A stretch of 64,000 nt of DNA, from NCBI RefSeq assembly GCF_002831625.1, contig NZ_CP025116.1:2285501-2349500 (forward strand), in the 5' to 3' direction. The stretch is from Nonlabens sp. MB-3u-79 (GTDB taxonomy: Bacteria > Bacteroidota > Bacteroidia > Flavobacteriales > Flavobacteriaceae). The translations under genes were made by a program, and so were the position numbers. This document shows, piece by piece, positions 31,535-39,904 of the stretch (the stretch's first letter is position 1; every line of letters begins with the position of its first letter). Under the pieces are notes generated by a model. That model did no database searches and was not told the origin of the DNA. It saw only the letters and a list, made by a program, of their open reading frames with translations.

Positions 31535-31564
31535 TAAAGCCACTTCAATTTGAAGTGGCTTTAT
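31535..31564. terminator. Bidirectional terminator between the CBM9 gene and fumC
   Basis: The hairpin AAAGCCACTTCA/TGAAGTGGCTTT has a short loop, with A/T-rich flanks on both sides. Confidence 0.75.
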
Positions 31565-31646
31565 AGTTATAATGGAAAGAAAGTCATGGTTCCTGAATAT
31601 TGGAGTGCAGCTTATGATTGCCTACTCCTTATTCCACACCATTAAT

Positions 31647-33041
31647 TTATCGGTGACCTACCATGTCTTCTGGTTTTACCCATTCGTCAAATTCTTCTGA
31701 AGTAACGTATTCTAAGGCTAGTGCAGCTGCTTTAAGTGTGGTGCCTTCTTCATGTGCTTTATTTGCTATTTCGGCAGCTTTATAATAGCCTATTTTGGTA
31801 TTTAAGGCGGTTACCAGCATTAAAGAGTTGTCGAGTAAGGATTTGATAGTCGCCTTGTTAGGCTCAATTCCTACCGCACAATTCTCGTCAAAACTTCTAC
31901 AAGCGTCGCCTATCAACTGCGCACTTTCTAGCACAGCTGCAGCCATAACTGGCTTAAATACGTTGAGTTCAAAATGTCCTTGCATACCACCTACCGTAAC
32001 TGTTGTGTCATTACCTATCACGCGAGCACATACCATAGTAATGGCTTCTGCTTGCGTAGGATTTACTTTTCCGGGCATGATAGAACTTCCAGGCTCATTT
32101 GCTGGAATGATCAATTCACCTATACCGCTGCGGGGACCACTAGCGAGCATTCTAATATCGTGAGTGATTTTATTTAAGGAAACAGCTACTTGCTTTAAGG
32201 CACCATGAGTTTCTACTAGAGCATCGTGAGCCGCCAAAGCTTCAAATTTATTATCGGCTGTTTTAAAAGGCAATTCGGTAAACTGTGCGATATACTCTGC
32301 TACTTTTACATCATAACCTTTAGGCGTATTGAGTCCAGTTCCTACGGCAGTTCCTCCCAGAGCCAGCTGGCTTAAGTGAGCTAGCGTATTTTCTAAAGCG
32401 ATGATTCCAAAATCCAGTTGGGATACATAACCAGAGAATTCTTGTCCTAAAGTGAGAGGTGTTGCATCCATCAAATGTGTGCGACCTATTTTTACAACAT
32501 CTGTAAATTCAACAGACTTATTATGCAGTGTATTGCGTAATTGTTTAATCCCTGGAATGGTGTTTTCTACTACTTTTTTATAACAAGCAATATGCATTCC
32601 TGTAGGAAAGGTATCGTTAGAAGATTGTGATTTATTCACGTCATCATTAGGCTGTATGGTCTTTTCACCTTCACCTACTGTTTTACCAGCGAGTTGCTGC
32701 GCACGGTTGGCGATTACCTCATTCACATTCATATTAGACTGCGTTCCAGAGCCTGTTTGCCAGATCACCAATGGAAATTGGTCATCGTGTTTTCCTTCTA
32801 ATATTTCATCACAAACTTGAGCAATTAAGTCGCGTTTTTCTTCTACAAGAACTCCTAGATCACAGTTAGTATACGCAGCAGCTTTCTTTAAATAGGCAAA
32901 TCCATAAATGATTTCTAGCGGCATACTAGCAGGTGCTCCTATTTTGAAATTCATACGGGAGCGCTGTGTTTGTGCACCCCAAAGCTTATCTGCTGGAACT
33001 TCTACGTTCCCCATCGTATCTTTTTCTATTCTGTATTCCAT
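31647..33041 (-). CDS. fumC: Class II fumarate hydratase
   Basis: 464 residues; hydrates fumarate to L-malate in the TCA cycle as an iron-free homotetramer. The superfamily signature [16 protein letters not shown] is complete, and [31 protein letters not shown] and [11 protein letters not shown] carry the active-site Thr, Asn and His positions. A -7 box TATATTTG lies 16 bases before the ATG. Single-gene unit. Confidence 0.96.
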   Translation of the reverse strand: MEYRIEKDTMGNVEVPADKLWGAQTQRSRMNFKIGAPASMPLEIIYGFAYLKKAAAYTNCDLGVLVEEKRDLIAQVCDEILEGKHDDQFPLVIWQTGSGTQSNMNVNEVIANRAQQLAGKTVGEGEKTIQPNDDVNKSQSSNDTFPTGMHIACYKKVVENTIPGIKQLRNTLHNKSVEFTDVVKIGRTHLMDATPLTLGQEFSGYVSQLDFGIIALENTLAHLSQLALGGTAVGTGLNTPKGYDVKVAEYIAQFTELPFKTADNKFEALAAHDALVETHGALKQVAVSLNKITHDIRMLASGPRSGIGELIIPANEPGSSIMPGKVNPTQAEAITMVCARVIGNDTTVTVGGMQGHFELNVFKPVMAAAVLESAQLIGDACRSFDENCAVGIEPNKATIKSLLDNSLMLVTALNTKIGYYKAAEIANKAHEEGTTLKAAALALEYVTSEEFDEWVKPEDMVGHR

Positions 33042-33057
33042 GTGGTTGAATTTTTAA

Positions 33058-33065
33058 CAAATATA
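33058..33065 (-). promoter_or_regulatory. -7 box of fumC
   Basis: TATATTTG on the minus strand matches TAnnTTTG. No good -33 element. Confidence 0.45.
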
Positions 33066-33266
33066 AAACCTGCAGTTTGTTTAATCGTCTGATTATAGAT
33101 AATTATAACAAGATAGGATAGAGGTGTCGCCAGATACAGCAGGAGGTTATCCTTGGGTAGCTCAAGACGAAAGCAGGATTTTGAAAAGAAATTCTACGGA
33201 GTTACAGATGATTAAGACGTGAACTGGTCTTATAAACAGTTTTTTGTTAATAAATGCCTCCCAGTC

Positions 33267-33298
33267 TTTGAATTTTTAAGTTGTAGTCTCTATCTTTG
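33267..33298 (+). promoter_or_regulatory. Strong Bacteroidota-type promoter of the 60-residue membrane protein
   Basis: TTTG (33267-33270), 20 bases, then TATCTTTG (33291-33298). Both boxes match consensus. The transcript would start about 15-17 bases before the ATG at 33319. Confidence 0.75.
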
Positions 33299-33318
33299 CA
33301 ATCAAATATAGATAGACA

Positions 33319-33501
33319 ATGTTCGATTTTGATCAATACTTAGGCTTTTTAGCATTTTTAGGAATTCTAACATTAGGATTTTGGCTAATGATTTTCTTGA
33401 CTGCTATCATTCCATACTGGATAACAGGTTCATTATTAGAAAAAAGAAAATTAAAGCAACAAGCAAAGCTTAAAAAGCAAGAAGCAAACAGTTCTTTATA
33501 A
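33319..33501 (+). CDS. Small membrane protein (60 residues), function unknown
   Basis: MFDFDQYLGFLAFLG starts a protein with one long or two short membrane helices (about residues 8-38, ending near IIPYWITG) and a highly basic tail of K, R and Q. It has a consensus promoter upstream and a strong terminator downstream, so it is a dedicated transcription unit despite its size. I do not recognise a family. The positive tail points to the cytoplasm and could contact nucleic acid, ribosomes or lipid heads. Confidence 0.75.
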   Translation: MFDFDQYLGFLAFLGILTLGFWLMIFLTAIIPYWITGSLLEKRKLKQQAKLKKQEANSSL

Positions 33502-33532
33502 GGAATTGAGATACCATATTTTAAAAACCGTC

Positions 33533-33566
33533 TAGCGCTGCTAGACGGTTTTTTTATGGCTTCATT
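33533..33566 (+). terminator. Terminator of the small membrane protein gene
   Basis: The stem AAAACCGTCTAG/CTAGACGGTTTT has a 5-base loop and ends in a T run. Confidence 0.9.
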
Positions 33567-33981
33567 TTAGAAAAAAAATACATTGGTTTTTTGCTGTTTG
33601 GCTTGTTGGTGATGATCTACTTTCCAAAAAGCACGAGTTTTTAAAGAATAACTCGATTGAAAAATGACTAGTCACAACCATCATAAGTGCTTCTACTGTA
33701 GGAGGAGAATTTGCCACAAGGGTTATTGAAGGAATGTTTTTAGGCTGAGAGGCAACAATAATAAGTACGAGTGCTTTCAAATAGGAAGAGCATAATTGTT
33801 GACGCTTTTTGTTTACTAGAGACTTTCTAGGAAAAGCAATATGTATTATTTCAAATGACTTAAAAGAGACGTAAGCAATGCCAAGTTCCTTTTATTTTCA
33901 GAATATCATATAAATAATGCTAAGAGTTCTTAACAAAGCATTGCTAAATGCTGTTTTAAAGAGAGCTTTTTTTATTTTCTG
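33567..33981. other. Intergenic region with a possible gene relic
   Basis: One plus-strand frame, from about 33590 to 33780, reads as protein-like text (GDDLLSKKHEFLKNNSIEK, stop, then STVGGEFATRVIEGMFLG, stop) but has no start and two internal stops. I could not name the family. The rest shows nothing. Confidence 0.3.
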
Positions 33982-34012
33982 TTGTGAGCCTTGTCTCAAG
34001 ATTTTATATTTA
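33982..34012 (+). promoter_or_regulatory. Probable promoter of yebC
   Basis: TTG (33982-33984), 20 bases, then TATATTTA (34005-34012), one mismatch to TAnnTTTG. The ATG follows 25 bases later. Confidence 0.45.
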
Positions 34013-34037
34013 CACTTTAGAATTTTAAAGTATAGCA

Positions 34038-34790
34038 ATGGGTAGAGCATTTGAATTCCGCAAGGCGCGTAAAATGAAACGATGGAGTGCCATGTCTAAG
34101 GCCTTTACAAGAATAGGTAAAGACATAGTCATAGCAGTAAAAGAAGGTGGACCAGATCCTGATGTCAACTCTAGATTAAGAGCGGTCATACAAAATGCCA
34201 AGGCGGTCAATATGCCTAAAGTAAATGTGGAGCGCGCTATTAAAAAAGCAACCGATAAGGATACGGCCAACTATGAAACCGTTCTTTTTGAAGGGTATGC
34301 ACCTCATGGTATTGCAGTTCTTGTAGAAACCTCTACAGATAATAACAATAGAACGGTAGCAAACGTGCGCAGTTATTTTAATAAATGCGATGGTAATTTA
34401 GGCACCTCTGGATCGGTAGAATTTATGTTTGATCATAAATGTCATTTTAGAATCCCTGCAGGCGAATTAGATTTAGAAGAGCTGGAATTGGAATTGATAG
34501 ATTTTGGTGCTGAAGAGTTGTTCTTTGATGAAAAAGATGAAGAAGATAACAATTCTGTAGACGGGATCATGATTTATGCAGAATTTCAAAATTATGGAGC
34601 TTTGCAAAAAGCACTAGAAGAGATGAATATCGAGATCTTAAGTTCAGATTTTGAATATATTCCTACCATTCAAAAGGAAGTAACAGCAGAGCAAAAAGAG
34701 GACATCGATAAATTATTAGAGAAGTTAGATGATGATGATGATGTAAATAATGTTTACACCACTATAAAAGAAGAAGAGGAAGAGGAGTAA
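34038..34790 (+). CDS. yebC: YebC/PmpR family regulator or translation factor
   Basis: 250 residues. The family start MGRAFEFRKARKMKRW is followed by AFTRIGKDIVIAVKEGG, DVNSRLRAVIQNAKAVNMP and the central FEGYAPHGIAVLVE. These proteins have been described both as DNA-binding regulators and as factors that relieve ribosome stalling (the TACO1 branch). The C-terminus ends in an acidic run of D and E. Single gene. Confidence 0.93.
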   Translation: MGRAFEFRKARKMKRWSAMSKAFTRIGKDIVIAVKEGGPDPDVNSRLRAVIQNAKAVNMPKVNVERAIKKATDKDTANYETVLFEGYAPHGIAVLVETSTDNNNRTVANVRSYFNKCDGNLGTSGSVEFMFDHKCHFRIPAGELDLEELELELIDFGAEELFFDEKDEEDNNSVDGIMIYAEFQNYGALQKALEEMNIEILSSDFEYIPTIQKEVTAEQKEDIDKLLEKLDDDDDVNNVYTTIKEEEEEE

Positions 34791-34924
34791 CTAAAGATGT
34801 TGCTGCTTTTTCTGTATCAAGAGGTGTAGCATTTTTGATTTATTTGGAAATCACTTACATGTGATCATAAATGGAATTCATTAAACGGCAATTATGTAAA
34901 AGCCAATTAAAAACGAATATTAAC

Positions 34925-35302
34925 ATGGTAAAAGCAAAATATCAAAGCGTACTGGATTTAGGAGAAAAATTAAACATCCAAAACGAAGACATACAGGTAA
35001 ATGGAGATACATTAGAAATAAGGGGTACCGCTGCGACTCCCTATCATAAAAATTTATTGTGGGATGAAATCAAAAAAGCAGGGGGAGATAACCCATCAGA
35101 TCTAATGGCAGATATTAAAGTTGCTGATGATTCCATCTATGCAAAGCACACGGTAATAAGTGGAGAGTCTTTAAGTCTTATTGCAAAGCATTATTTTAAA
35201 GACCCAATGAATTACAAGCAAATTTTTGCAGCCAATATCGATATATTGAAAAATCCAGATTTGATAGATCCAGGTCAGGTATTAGTAATTCCTAATTTGT
35301 AA
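34925..35302 (+). CDS. LysM-domain protein, YgaU/Kbp-like
   Basis: 125 residues. The N-terminal half is a BON-like alpha/beta domain (VNGDTLEIRGTAATPYHKNLL), and the C-terminal 45 residues are a LysM domain (HTVISGESLSLIAKHYF to PGQVLVIPNL). No signal peptide, as in E. coli Kbp/YgaU, a cytoplasmic potassium-binding protein of the same architecture. The frame extends 18 codons upstream to 34871, but relatives start at M(V/I)KAKYQSVLDLG, so ATG 34925 is used. Confidence 0.82.
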   Translation: MVKAKYQSVLDLGEKLNIQNEDIQVNGDTLEIRGTAATPYHKNLLWDEIKKAGGDNPSDLMADIKVADDSIYAKHTVISGESLSLIAKHYFKDPMNYKQIFAANIDILKNPDLIDPGQVLVIPNL

Positions 35303-35316
35303 TCATCAACCTATTT

Positions 35317-35355
35317 AAAACAAAAAGCCTCGCAATTTGCGAGGCTTTTTGTTTT
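35317..35355. terminator. Long perfect terminator hairpin
   Basis: Arms of 18-19 bases (centre GCCTCGCAA/TTGCGAGGC, outer parts AAAACAAAAA and its complement). It can end the LysM gene and also transcription from the minus-strand relic side. Confidence 0.85.
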
Positions 35356-35383
35356 TTAGTGCGACTGACTTTCATAATTGCTT

Positions 35384-35596
35384 TTATCTTCTAAAAAGAT
35401 CATTGTTTACCTCTTTAAGAGGTAATTGAGAAGTGTCTATTAAATAGGAGTCAACATGATGCGCTGCCTCCCGACCTTCAGAAATCGTCCAAATGATCAA
35501 GGACTGACCGCGTTGCACATCTTCAGTTTTACCATCAGCGCTTACTATACATTGATGTTTAAAATATGGAAGGCTTAGCCCTTGTTTGTTAATCAA
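35384..35596 (-). pseudogene. Relic of glutamate synthase small subunit (gltD), C-terminal end only
   Basis: About 70 codons whose last 45 match the end of GltD: QRGQSLIIWTISEGREAAHHV then DSYLIDTSQLP (split here) correspond to the GltD tail that normally follows VFAAGDMRRGQS. The first 25 codons no longer match, the Gly-Asp of the FAD-binding ATG(G)D motif is disrupted (SADGKTEDVQ), and nothing upstream encodes the remaining 400 or so residues. A stop lies just before the fragment. There is no gltB nearby. It is probably left from a deletion. Confidence 0.7.
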
Positions 35597-35897
35597 AGCT
35601 GCTTTAGTGATATGGAATCAATGACAAGTAATGTTTATTTTATATGGTAAAAACCTATCACTAGCTGTTTATTTATTAGTAAACGGTCTACTTGGTTGCT
35701 TTTAAGACTAAAAAAGCTAGGTCAAACAAGTGGCTTTTTTTAGGATTTAACTTATTTAGGATCACCGTATGTAACTCTTGTCGTTTTTAAGAGCAAGAAG
35801 GCGGTAAGCAATTCCATATAAGAAGGTTCAGCGCTGGAAGGTGTTCAGTAGAGCTTTCTCTTTGGCGTTGAAGAATGTTAAGGGGCTGGAACAACAT
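35597..35897. other. Intergenic region between the gltD relic and the ybaB terminator
   Basis: About 300 bp with no coding signal. It contains only a weak stem AAAAAAGC/GCTTTTTT (around 35710-35740). Confidence 0.4.
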
Positions 35898-35931
35898 TAA
35901 AAGCCACTAATTTTTTGTTAGTGGCTTTTTA
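35898..35931 (-). terminator. Terminator of ybaB
   Basis: The stem AAAAGCCACTAA/TTAGTGGCTTTT sits about 85 bases past the ybaB stop. Confidence 0.75.
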
Positions 35932-36014
35932 TTAACTCATAGCTTTGTAAAGACGGCGAAGCGTTTAAAAAAAAAATAGGATCTTCTACTATGAATACTG
36001 TAATAACAACGGTG

Positions 36015-36329
36015 CTATTTAAACATATCCATTCCTGGGATATTTGGCATTCCATTTTTAGCAACGGCAGCAACTTCTGTATCGTAAATCCCTTCGGCTT
36101 TAGAAAGGGCATTGTTGGTTACGAGCACTAGATAATCTTCTAATTGTTCTTGGTCCTCCAAAAGTTCTTTTGCAATGGCGATGTTTTTAATTTTTCGGCT
36201 TGCTGTAACAGTCACTTTTAACAGTCCATCGCTAGATTGCTCATCTATCAATACCGTATCCATTCTCTTTTTAGTTTCTTCTACTTTTTGTTGGGTTTCT
36301 TTGAGTTTACCCATCATATCTCCGAACAT
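36015..36329 (-). CDS. ybaB: YbaB/EbfC nucleoid-associated protein
   Basis: 104 residues; starts [20 protein letters not shown], a coiled-coil helix, followed by a small beta sheet ([19 protein letters not shown]) and a C-terminal helix. These dimers bind DNA and shape the nucleoid; in many bacteria the gene sits beside dnaX-recR, which is not the case here. It diverges from the oligopeptidase gene across 148 bp containing a palindromic element. Confidence 0.9.
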   Translation of the reverse strand: MFGDMMGKLKETQQKVEETKKRMDTVLIDEQSSDGLLKVTVTASRKIKNIAIAKELLEDQEQLEDYLVLVTNNALSKAEGIYDTEVAAVAKNGMPNIPGMDMFK

Positions 36330-36376
36330 AATTTTTATTTTTTATATGTATTGTTGTAAAGTGCTTGTGGTTATTC

Positions 36377-36392
36377 CGCTTTCGCGAAAGCG
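36377..36392. repeat. Palindromic element, perfect copy
   Basis: A perfect CGCTTTCGCGAAAGCG in the divergent region between ybaB and the oligopeptidase gene. Confidence 0.9.
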
Positions 36393-36477
36393 AGAACAAA
36401 ATTAACTATATCACAACGATAGTAACAAATGGATTGCAATTTTATATCTTGCGGCGCTTTTAAATTTAAAGAATTCT

Positions 36478-38529
36478 ATGGCTCATCAAGCTCCTATTGC
36501 AAAGAAATTAACACACGTTCATGATATGCATGGGCATCAAAGAATTGATAATTACCATTGGATGACAGAGCGTGATGCTCCAGAAGTTATTGATTATTTA
36601 AAAAAAGAAAATGAGTATTACGATGCAAGTACTCAGCATACAGACACTTTAAAAGAAGATCTTTTTAAGGAAATCAAGTCTCGCATTAAGGAAGATGATG
36701 AGTCTGTTCCTTACCTGTTAAATGGTTACTGGTACATCAGTAAAATGGAAACAGGTGAGAGTTACCCTTATTTTTACAGACGTAAAGACGGCAGTGAGGA
36801 GAAAGAATTGCTATTTAATGTCAATGAGATGGCGATAGGGCATGATTTTTATAAGCTTACTTCTTTAAATATATCACCAGATAATAAGCTGGTTGCCTAT
36901 GCTGTGGATACTAAAGGTAGAAGAGAATACACGATATATATAAAAAATCTAGAAACGGGTGAAATCTTTAAAAATAATTTAGAATTCACTGCTGGAGAAT
37001 CTGTATGGGCAAACGATAATAAAACACTCTTTTTTACTCGTAAAGATCAACAAACCCTACGGGCTAATAAAATTTTTAAATACGAAATAGGTCAGCCGGC
37101 TTCATCTAATCAGATGATCTTTGAGGAGAAAGACGAAATCTTTAATTGCTTTGTTTACAAGACCATGTCAGAGCGTTTTATCATGATTAAATCTTCTGCC
37201 ACTTTATCTGATGAAGTACGTTATATAGACGCAGATTTACCAGACAGTGACTTTAAGATGGTTCAAGAACGTCAGCAAAAATTGGAATACAGCGTGTCTC
37301 ATTATCAAGATAGTTTTTATATCATGACCAATAAAGACGAGGCCACTAATTTTAAAATCATGAGAACTCTCATAGCAACTCCAGAAATGGAAAACTGGGA
37401 GGATTTTATTGCTCATGATCCAGACGTGTTACTAGAAGATTTTGACCTTTTTGAGAAATATTTTGTTGTTTCCGATCGTTTTAACGGCTTGAATCGCATA
37501 AGAATCAAGGCTTGGGACCATACGGTAGATTATTTTTTACCATTTGATAATGAGACGTATACGGCTTTTACTAGTGCTAATTTTCAATTCAAGACCAATA
37601 AATTACGCTACAACTATAACTCGATGACCATGCCGCCATCGGTTATAGAGTTTGATATGGAAACTAGAGAAGAGGTGATCTTAAAAACGCAATCTATTGA
37701 GGATCCTAGTTTTGACCCAGAAAACTATATTTCTGAACGTGTATGGGCAACAGCTGCAGACGGTATGAAGGTGCCTATAAGCTTGGTTTATAAGAGGGAT
37801 ATGAAAAAACCTGAAGGGAATCCGTTGTTGCAATATGGCTATGGAAGTTATGGGAGCACTATTGATCCTTACTTTTCTATTTCTAGATTGAGTTTGCTGG
37901 ACCGTGGATTTATTTTTGCCATTGCACATGTCAGAGGTGGGGAATACTTAGGTAGGCAATGGTATGAAGGAGGAAAAATGTTTGAAAAGCGCAATACATT
38001 TACCGACTTTATAGCCTGTAGTGAATATTTAATTAAAGAAAAGTATACTTCATCCAACCACTTGTATGCTTCTGGAGGTAGTGCTGGCGGATTATTAATG
38101 GGGGCAATCATAAATATGGCTCCTCACTTATATAATGGGGTTTTAAGTGCTGTTCCTTTTGTAGATGTGGTAACGACCATGCTGGATGATAGCATACCAC
38201 TTACCACAGGAGAATATGATGAATGGGGAAATCCCAACACAAAAGAGAGTTATGATTATATGTTGAGTTACTCCCCTTACGATCAAGTAATTGCTCAGAA
38301 TTACCCGCATATTCTAGTGACAACGGGTTATCACGATTCTCAAGTACAGTATTGGGAGCCCGCAAAATGGGTAGCTAAGTTGAGAGAATTTAAAAAAGGC
38401 TCTAGTTTAGTACTATTTAAGACGGACCTTTCTAGCGGCCATAGTGGTGCTTCTGGAAGATATGAGGCCCTAAAAGAAGTAGCTATAGATTTCGCCTTTC
38501 TCTTAGACCTTGAAAATATCAGCAACTAG
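36478..38529 (+). CDS. Oligopeptidase B-like serine peptidase (S9 family)
   Basis: 683 residues. An N-terminal beta-propeller (about 70-400) precedes an alpha/beta-hydrolase domain. The nucleophile Ser is in GGSAGG (about residue 536), the Asp lies in the region DDSIPLTTGEYDEWGNP and the His in SSGHSGASGRYE near 654. Oligopeptidase B cuts short peptides after Lys or Arg in the cytoplasm; no signal peptide is seen here. Length fits the family. Confidence 0.9.
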   Translation: MAHQAPIAKKLTHVHDMHGHQRIDNYHWMTERDAPEVIDYLKKENEYYDASTQHTDTLKEDLFKEIKSRIKEDDESVPYLLNGYWYISKMETGESYPYFYRRKDGSEEKELLFNVNEMAIGHDFYKLTSLNISPDNKLVAYAVDTKGRREYTIYIKNLETGEIFKNNLEFTAGESVWANDNKTLFFTRKDQQTLRANKIFKYEIGQPASSNQMIFEEKDEIFNCFVYKTMSERFIMIKSSATLSDEVRYIDADLPDSDFKMVQERQQKLEYSVSHYQDSFYIMTNKDEATNFKIMRTLIATPEMENWEDFIAHDPDVLLEDFDLFEKYFVVSDRFNGLNRIRIKAWDHTVDYFLPFDNETYTAFTSANFQFKTNKLRYNYNSMTMPPSVIEFDMETREEVILKTQSIEDPSFDPENYISERVWATAADGMKVPISLVYKRDMKKPEGNPLLQYGYGSYGSTIDPYFSISRLSLLDRGFIFAIAHVRGGEYLGRQWYEGGKMFEKRNTFTDFIACSEYLIKEKYTSSNHLYASGGSAGGLLMGAIINMAPHLYNGVLSAVPFVDVVTTMLDDSIPLTTGEYDEWGNPNTKESYDYMLSYSPYDQVIAQNYPHILVTTGYHDSQVQYWEPAKWVAKLREFKKGSSLVLFKTDLSSGHSGASGRYEALKEVAIDFAFLLDLENISN

Positions 38530-38541
38530 TTTTTTTTTATG

Positions 38542-38549
38542 TAAATTTG
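38542..38549 (+). promoter_or_regulatory. -7 box upstream of the cysteate synthase-like gene
   Basis: TAAATTTG matches TAnnTTTG exactly, about 108 bases before the start codon. No clear -33 element. Confidence 0.4.
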
Positions 38550-38656
38550 CCAAGTTTTGTGCAAAAAAAAAGTGATGCACACAGGAACATTTTTAGTTGC
38601 TATCAGCTTTTTCAATATTTAAAGTAACACTAAAGGTTCCAAGCAAAAACCAACAT

Positions 38657-39697
38657 ATGAGCGACAACATTAAAGCGTACAATAATGTACTGGAATTAAT
38701 AGGAGAAACACCTTTAATAAAACTTTCTAAATCAGTAGAGACGTTTCCAGGTAATTATTATGCTAAAGTAGAGGCTTTTAATCCAGGGCATTCTTCAAAA
38801 GATCGTATAGCCCTTCATATCATTGAAGAGGCAGAACGCAAAGGAATTCTTAAGGCTGGCGATACTATAATAGAGACTACTTCTGGAAATACCGGCTTTA
38901 GCATTGCAATGGTAAGCCGTATCAAAGGTTACGACTGTATTCTTGCAGTAAGTTCAAAATCCAGTGCAGATAAAATAGACATGTTAAAGTCTATGGGAGC
39001 AAAGGTTTATGTTTGTCCTGCAAACGTAAGTGCTGATGATCCACGCAGTTATTATGAAGTAGCAAAACGTCTTCACAGTGAAATCAAGAACAGTATTTAT
39101 ATCAACCAGTATTTTAACGACTTGAATAAAGAGGCTCACTATTTATCTACTGGTCCTGAAATCTGGAATCAAACCGCTGGTGAAATCACACATTTAGTTG
39201 CTTGTAGTGGAACTGGAGGAACTATTTCAGGTATTGCTCGATTCTTAAAAGAGCAAAATCCAAAGGTTAAAATTCTCGGGGTAGATGCCTATGGTAGCGT
39301 TCTTAAGAAATATCATGAGACTCAAGAATTTGATAAAAATGAGATCTATCCTTACCGTATAGAGGGATTGGGTAAAAACTTGATTCCTACCGCGACAGAT
39401 TTTGATTTGATCGATAGTTTTACCAAGGTAAAGGATGAAGATGCTGCACATACCGCACGTCAAATTTCACAAACAGAAGGTTTATTTGCAGGTTATACCT
39501 GTGGAGCAGCAATGCAAGCGGTAAAACAACTAGTTGCTGCTGGGGAGTTTGATAAAAACTCTAAAGTGGTTGTTATTTTTCCAGACCATGGTTCCCGCTA
39601 TATGAGTAAGATTTATAACGATGAGTGGATGCAGGATCAAGGTTTTTTTGATTCAAAATCTACAGCTACCCAACAACATATAGAATATATTAAGTAG
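38657..39697 (+). CDS. PLP-dependent cysteine synthase-family enzyme, probable cysteate synthase (CapA-like)
   Basis: 346 residues of the fold type II PLP family. Lys48 in [11 protein letters not shown] binds PLP, TSGNTG (75-80) and SGTGGTISG (about 184-192) hold the cofactor phosphate. The usual NPxGSxKDR of cysteine and cystathionine synthases is NPGHSSKDR here. No heme domain and no CBS pair. The next gene is a serine palmitoyltransferase-like enzyme. In sulfonolipid makers, CapA forms cysteate from O-phosphoserine and sulfite and CapB condenses it with acyl-CoA; this adjacency is why I propose that role. An upstream in-frame ATG (38597) gives an extension unlike the family. Confidence 0.75.
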   Translation: MSDNIKAYNNVLELIGETPLIKLSKSVETFPGNYYAKVEAFNPGHSSKDRIALHIIEEAERKGILKAGDTIIETTSGNTGFSIAMVSRIKGYDCILAVSSKSSADKIDMLKSMGAKVYVCPANVSADDPRSYYEVAKRLHSEIKNSIYINQYFNDLNKEAHYLSTGPEIWNQTAGEITHLVACSGTGGTISGIARFLKEQNPKVKILGVDAYGSVLKKYHETQEFDKNEIYPYRIEGLGKNLIPTATDFDLIDSFTKVKDEDAAHTARQISQTEGLFAGYTCGAAMQAVKQLVAAGEFDKNSKVVVIFPDHGSRYMSKIYNDEWMQDQGFFDSKSTATQQHIEYIK

Positions 39698-39722
39698 GTT
39701 AGACGAATATTTAACATTATAT

Positions 39723-39757
39723 AAACCGCTGTGTCACAGAAATATAGCGGTTTTTTT
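39723..39757 (+). terminator. Terminator between the two PLP enzyme genes
   Basis: The outer stem AAACCGCT/AGCGGTTT encloses a second small stem CTGTG/CACAG and leads into a T run. A degenerate palindromic element (39762-39777, four mismatches) follows. Confidence 0.65.
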
Positions 39758-39878
39758 ATACTGCTTTCGGGAAAGTAATATTCTTAATAACTCCTAACCA
39801 CCTATTTATCAACAGATTATTGTTACCAACTTGTTTATCATGTATACATAGTTAATAAACAAATTGTGATTAGAATTG

Positions 39879-39886
39879 TATCTTTG
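39879..39886 (+). promoter_or_regulatory. -7 box of the acyltransferase gene
   Basis: TATCTTTG matches consensus 18 bases before the ATG, giving a leader of about 15 bases. Confidence 0.6.
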
Positions 39887-39904
39887 TGCAATTATAACAT
39901 TCCT

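Noticed and set aside
33124..33222. 32-codon GTG frame with protein-like text (VSPDTAGGYPWVAQDES)
   Set aside because: Preceded by a stop, no promoter or start context, and I recognise no family; too short to call.
39762..39777. Degenerate copy of the palindromic element
   Set aside because: Four mismatches to the 16-mer; may be decayed but was not counted as a copy. The same goes for 47804-47819 with three.
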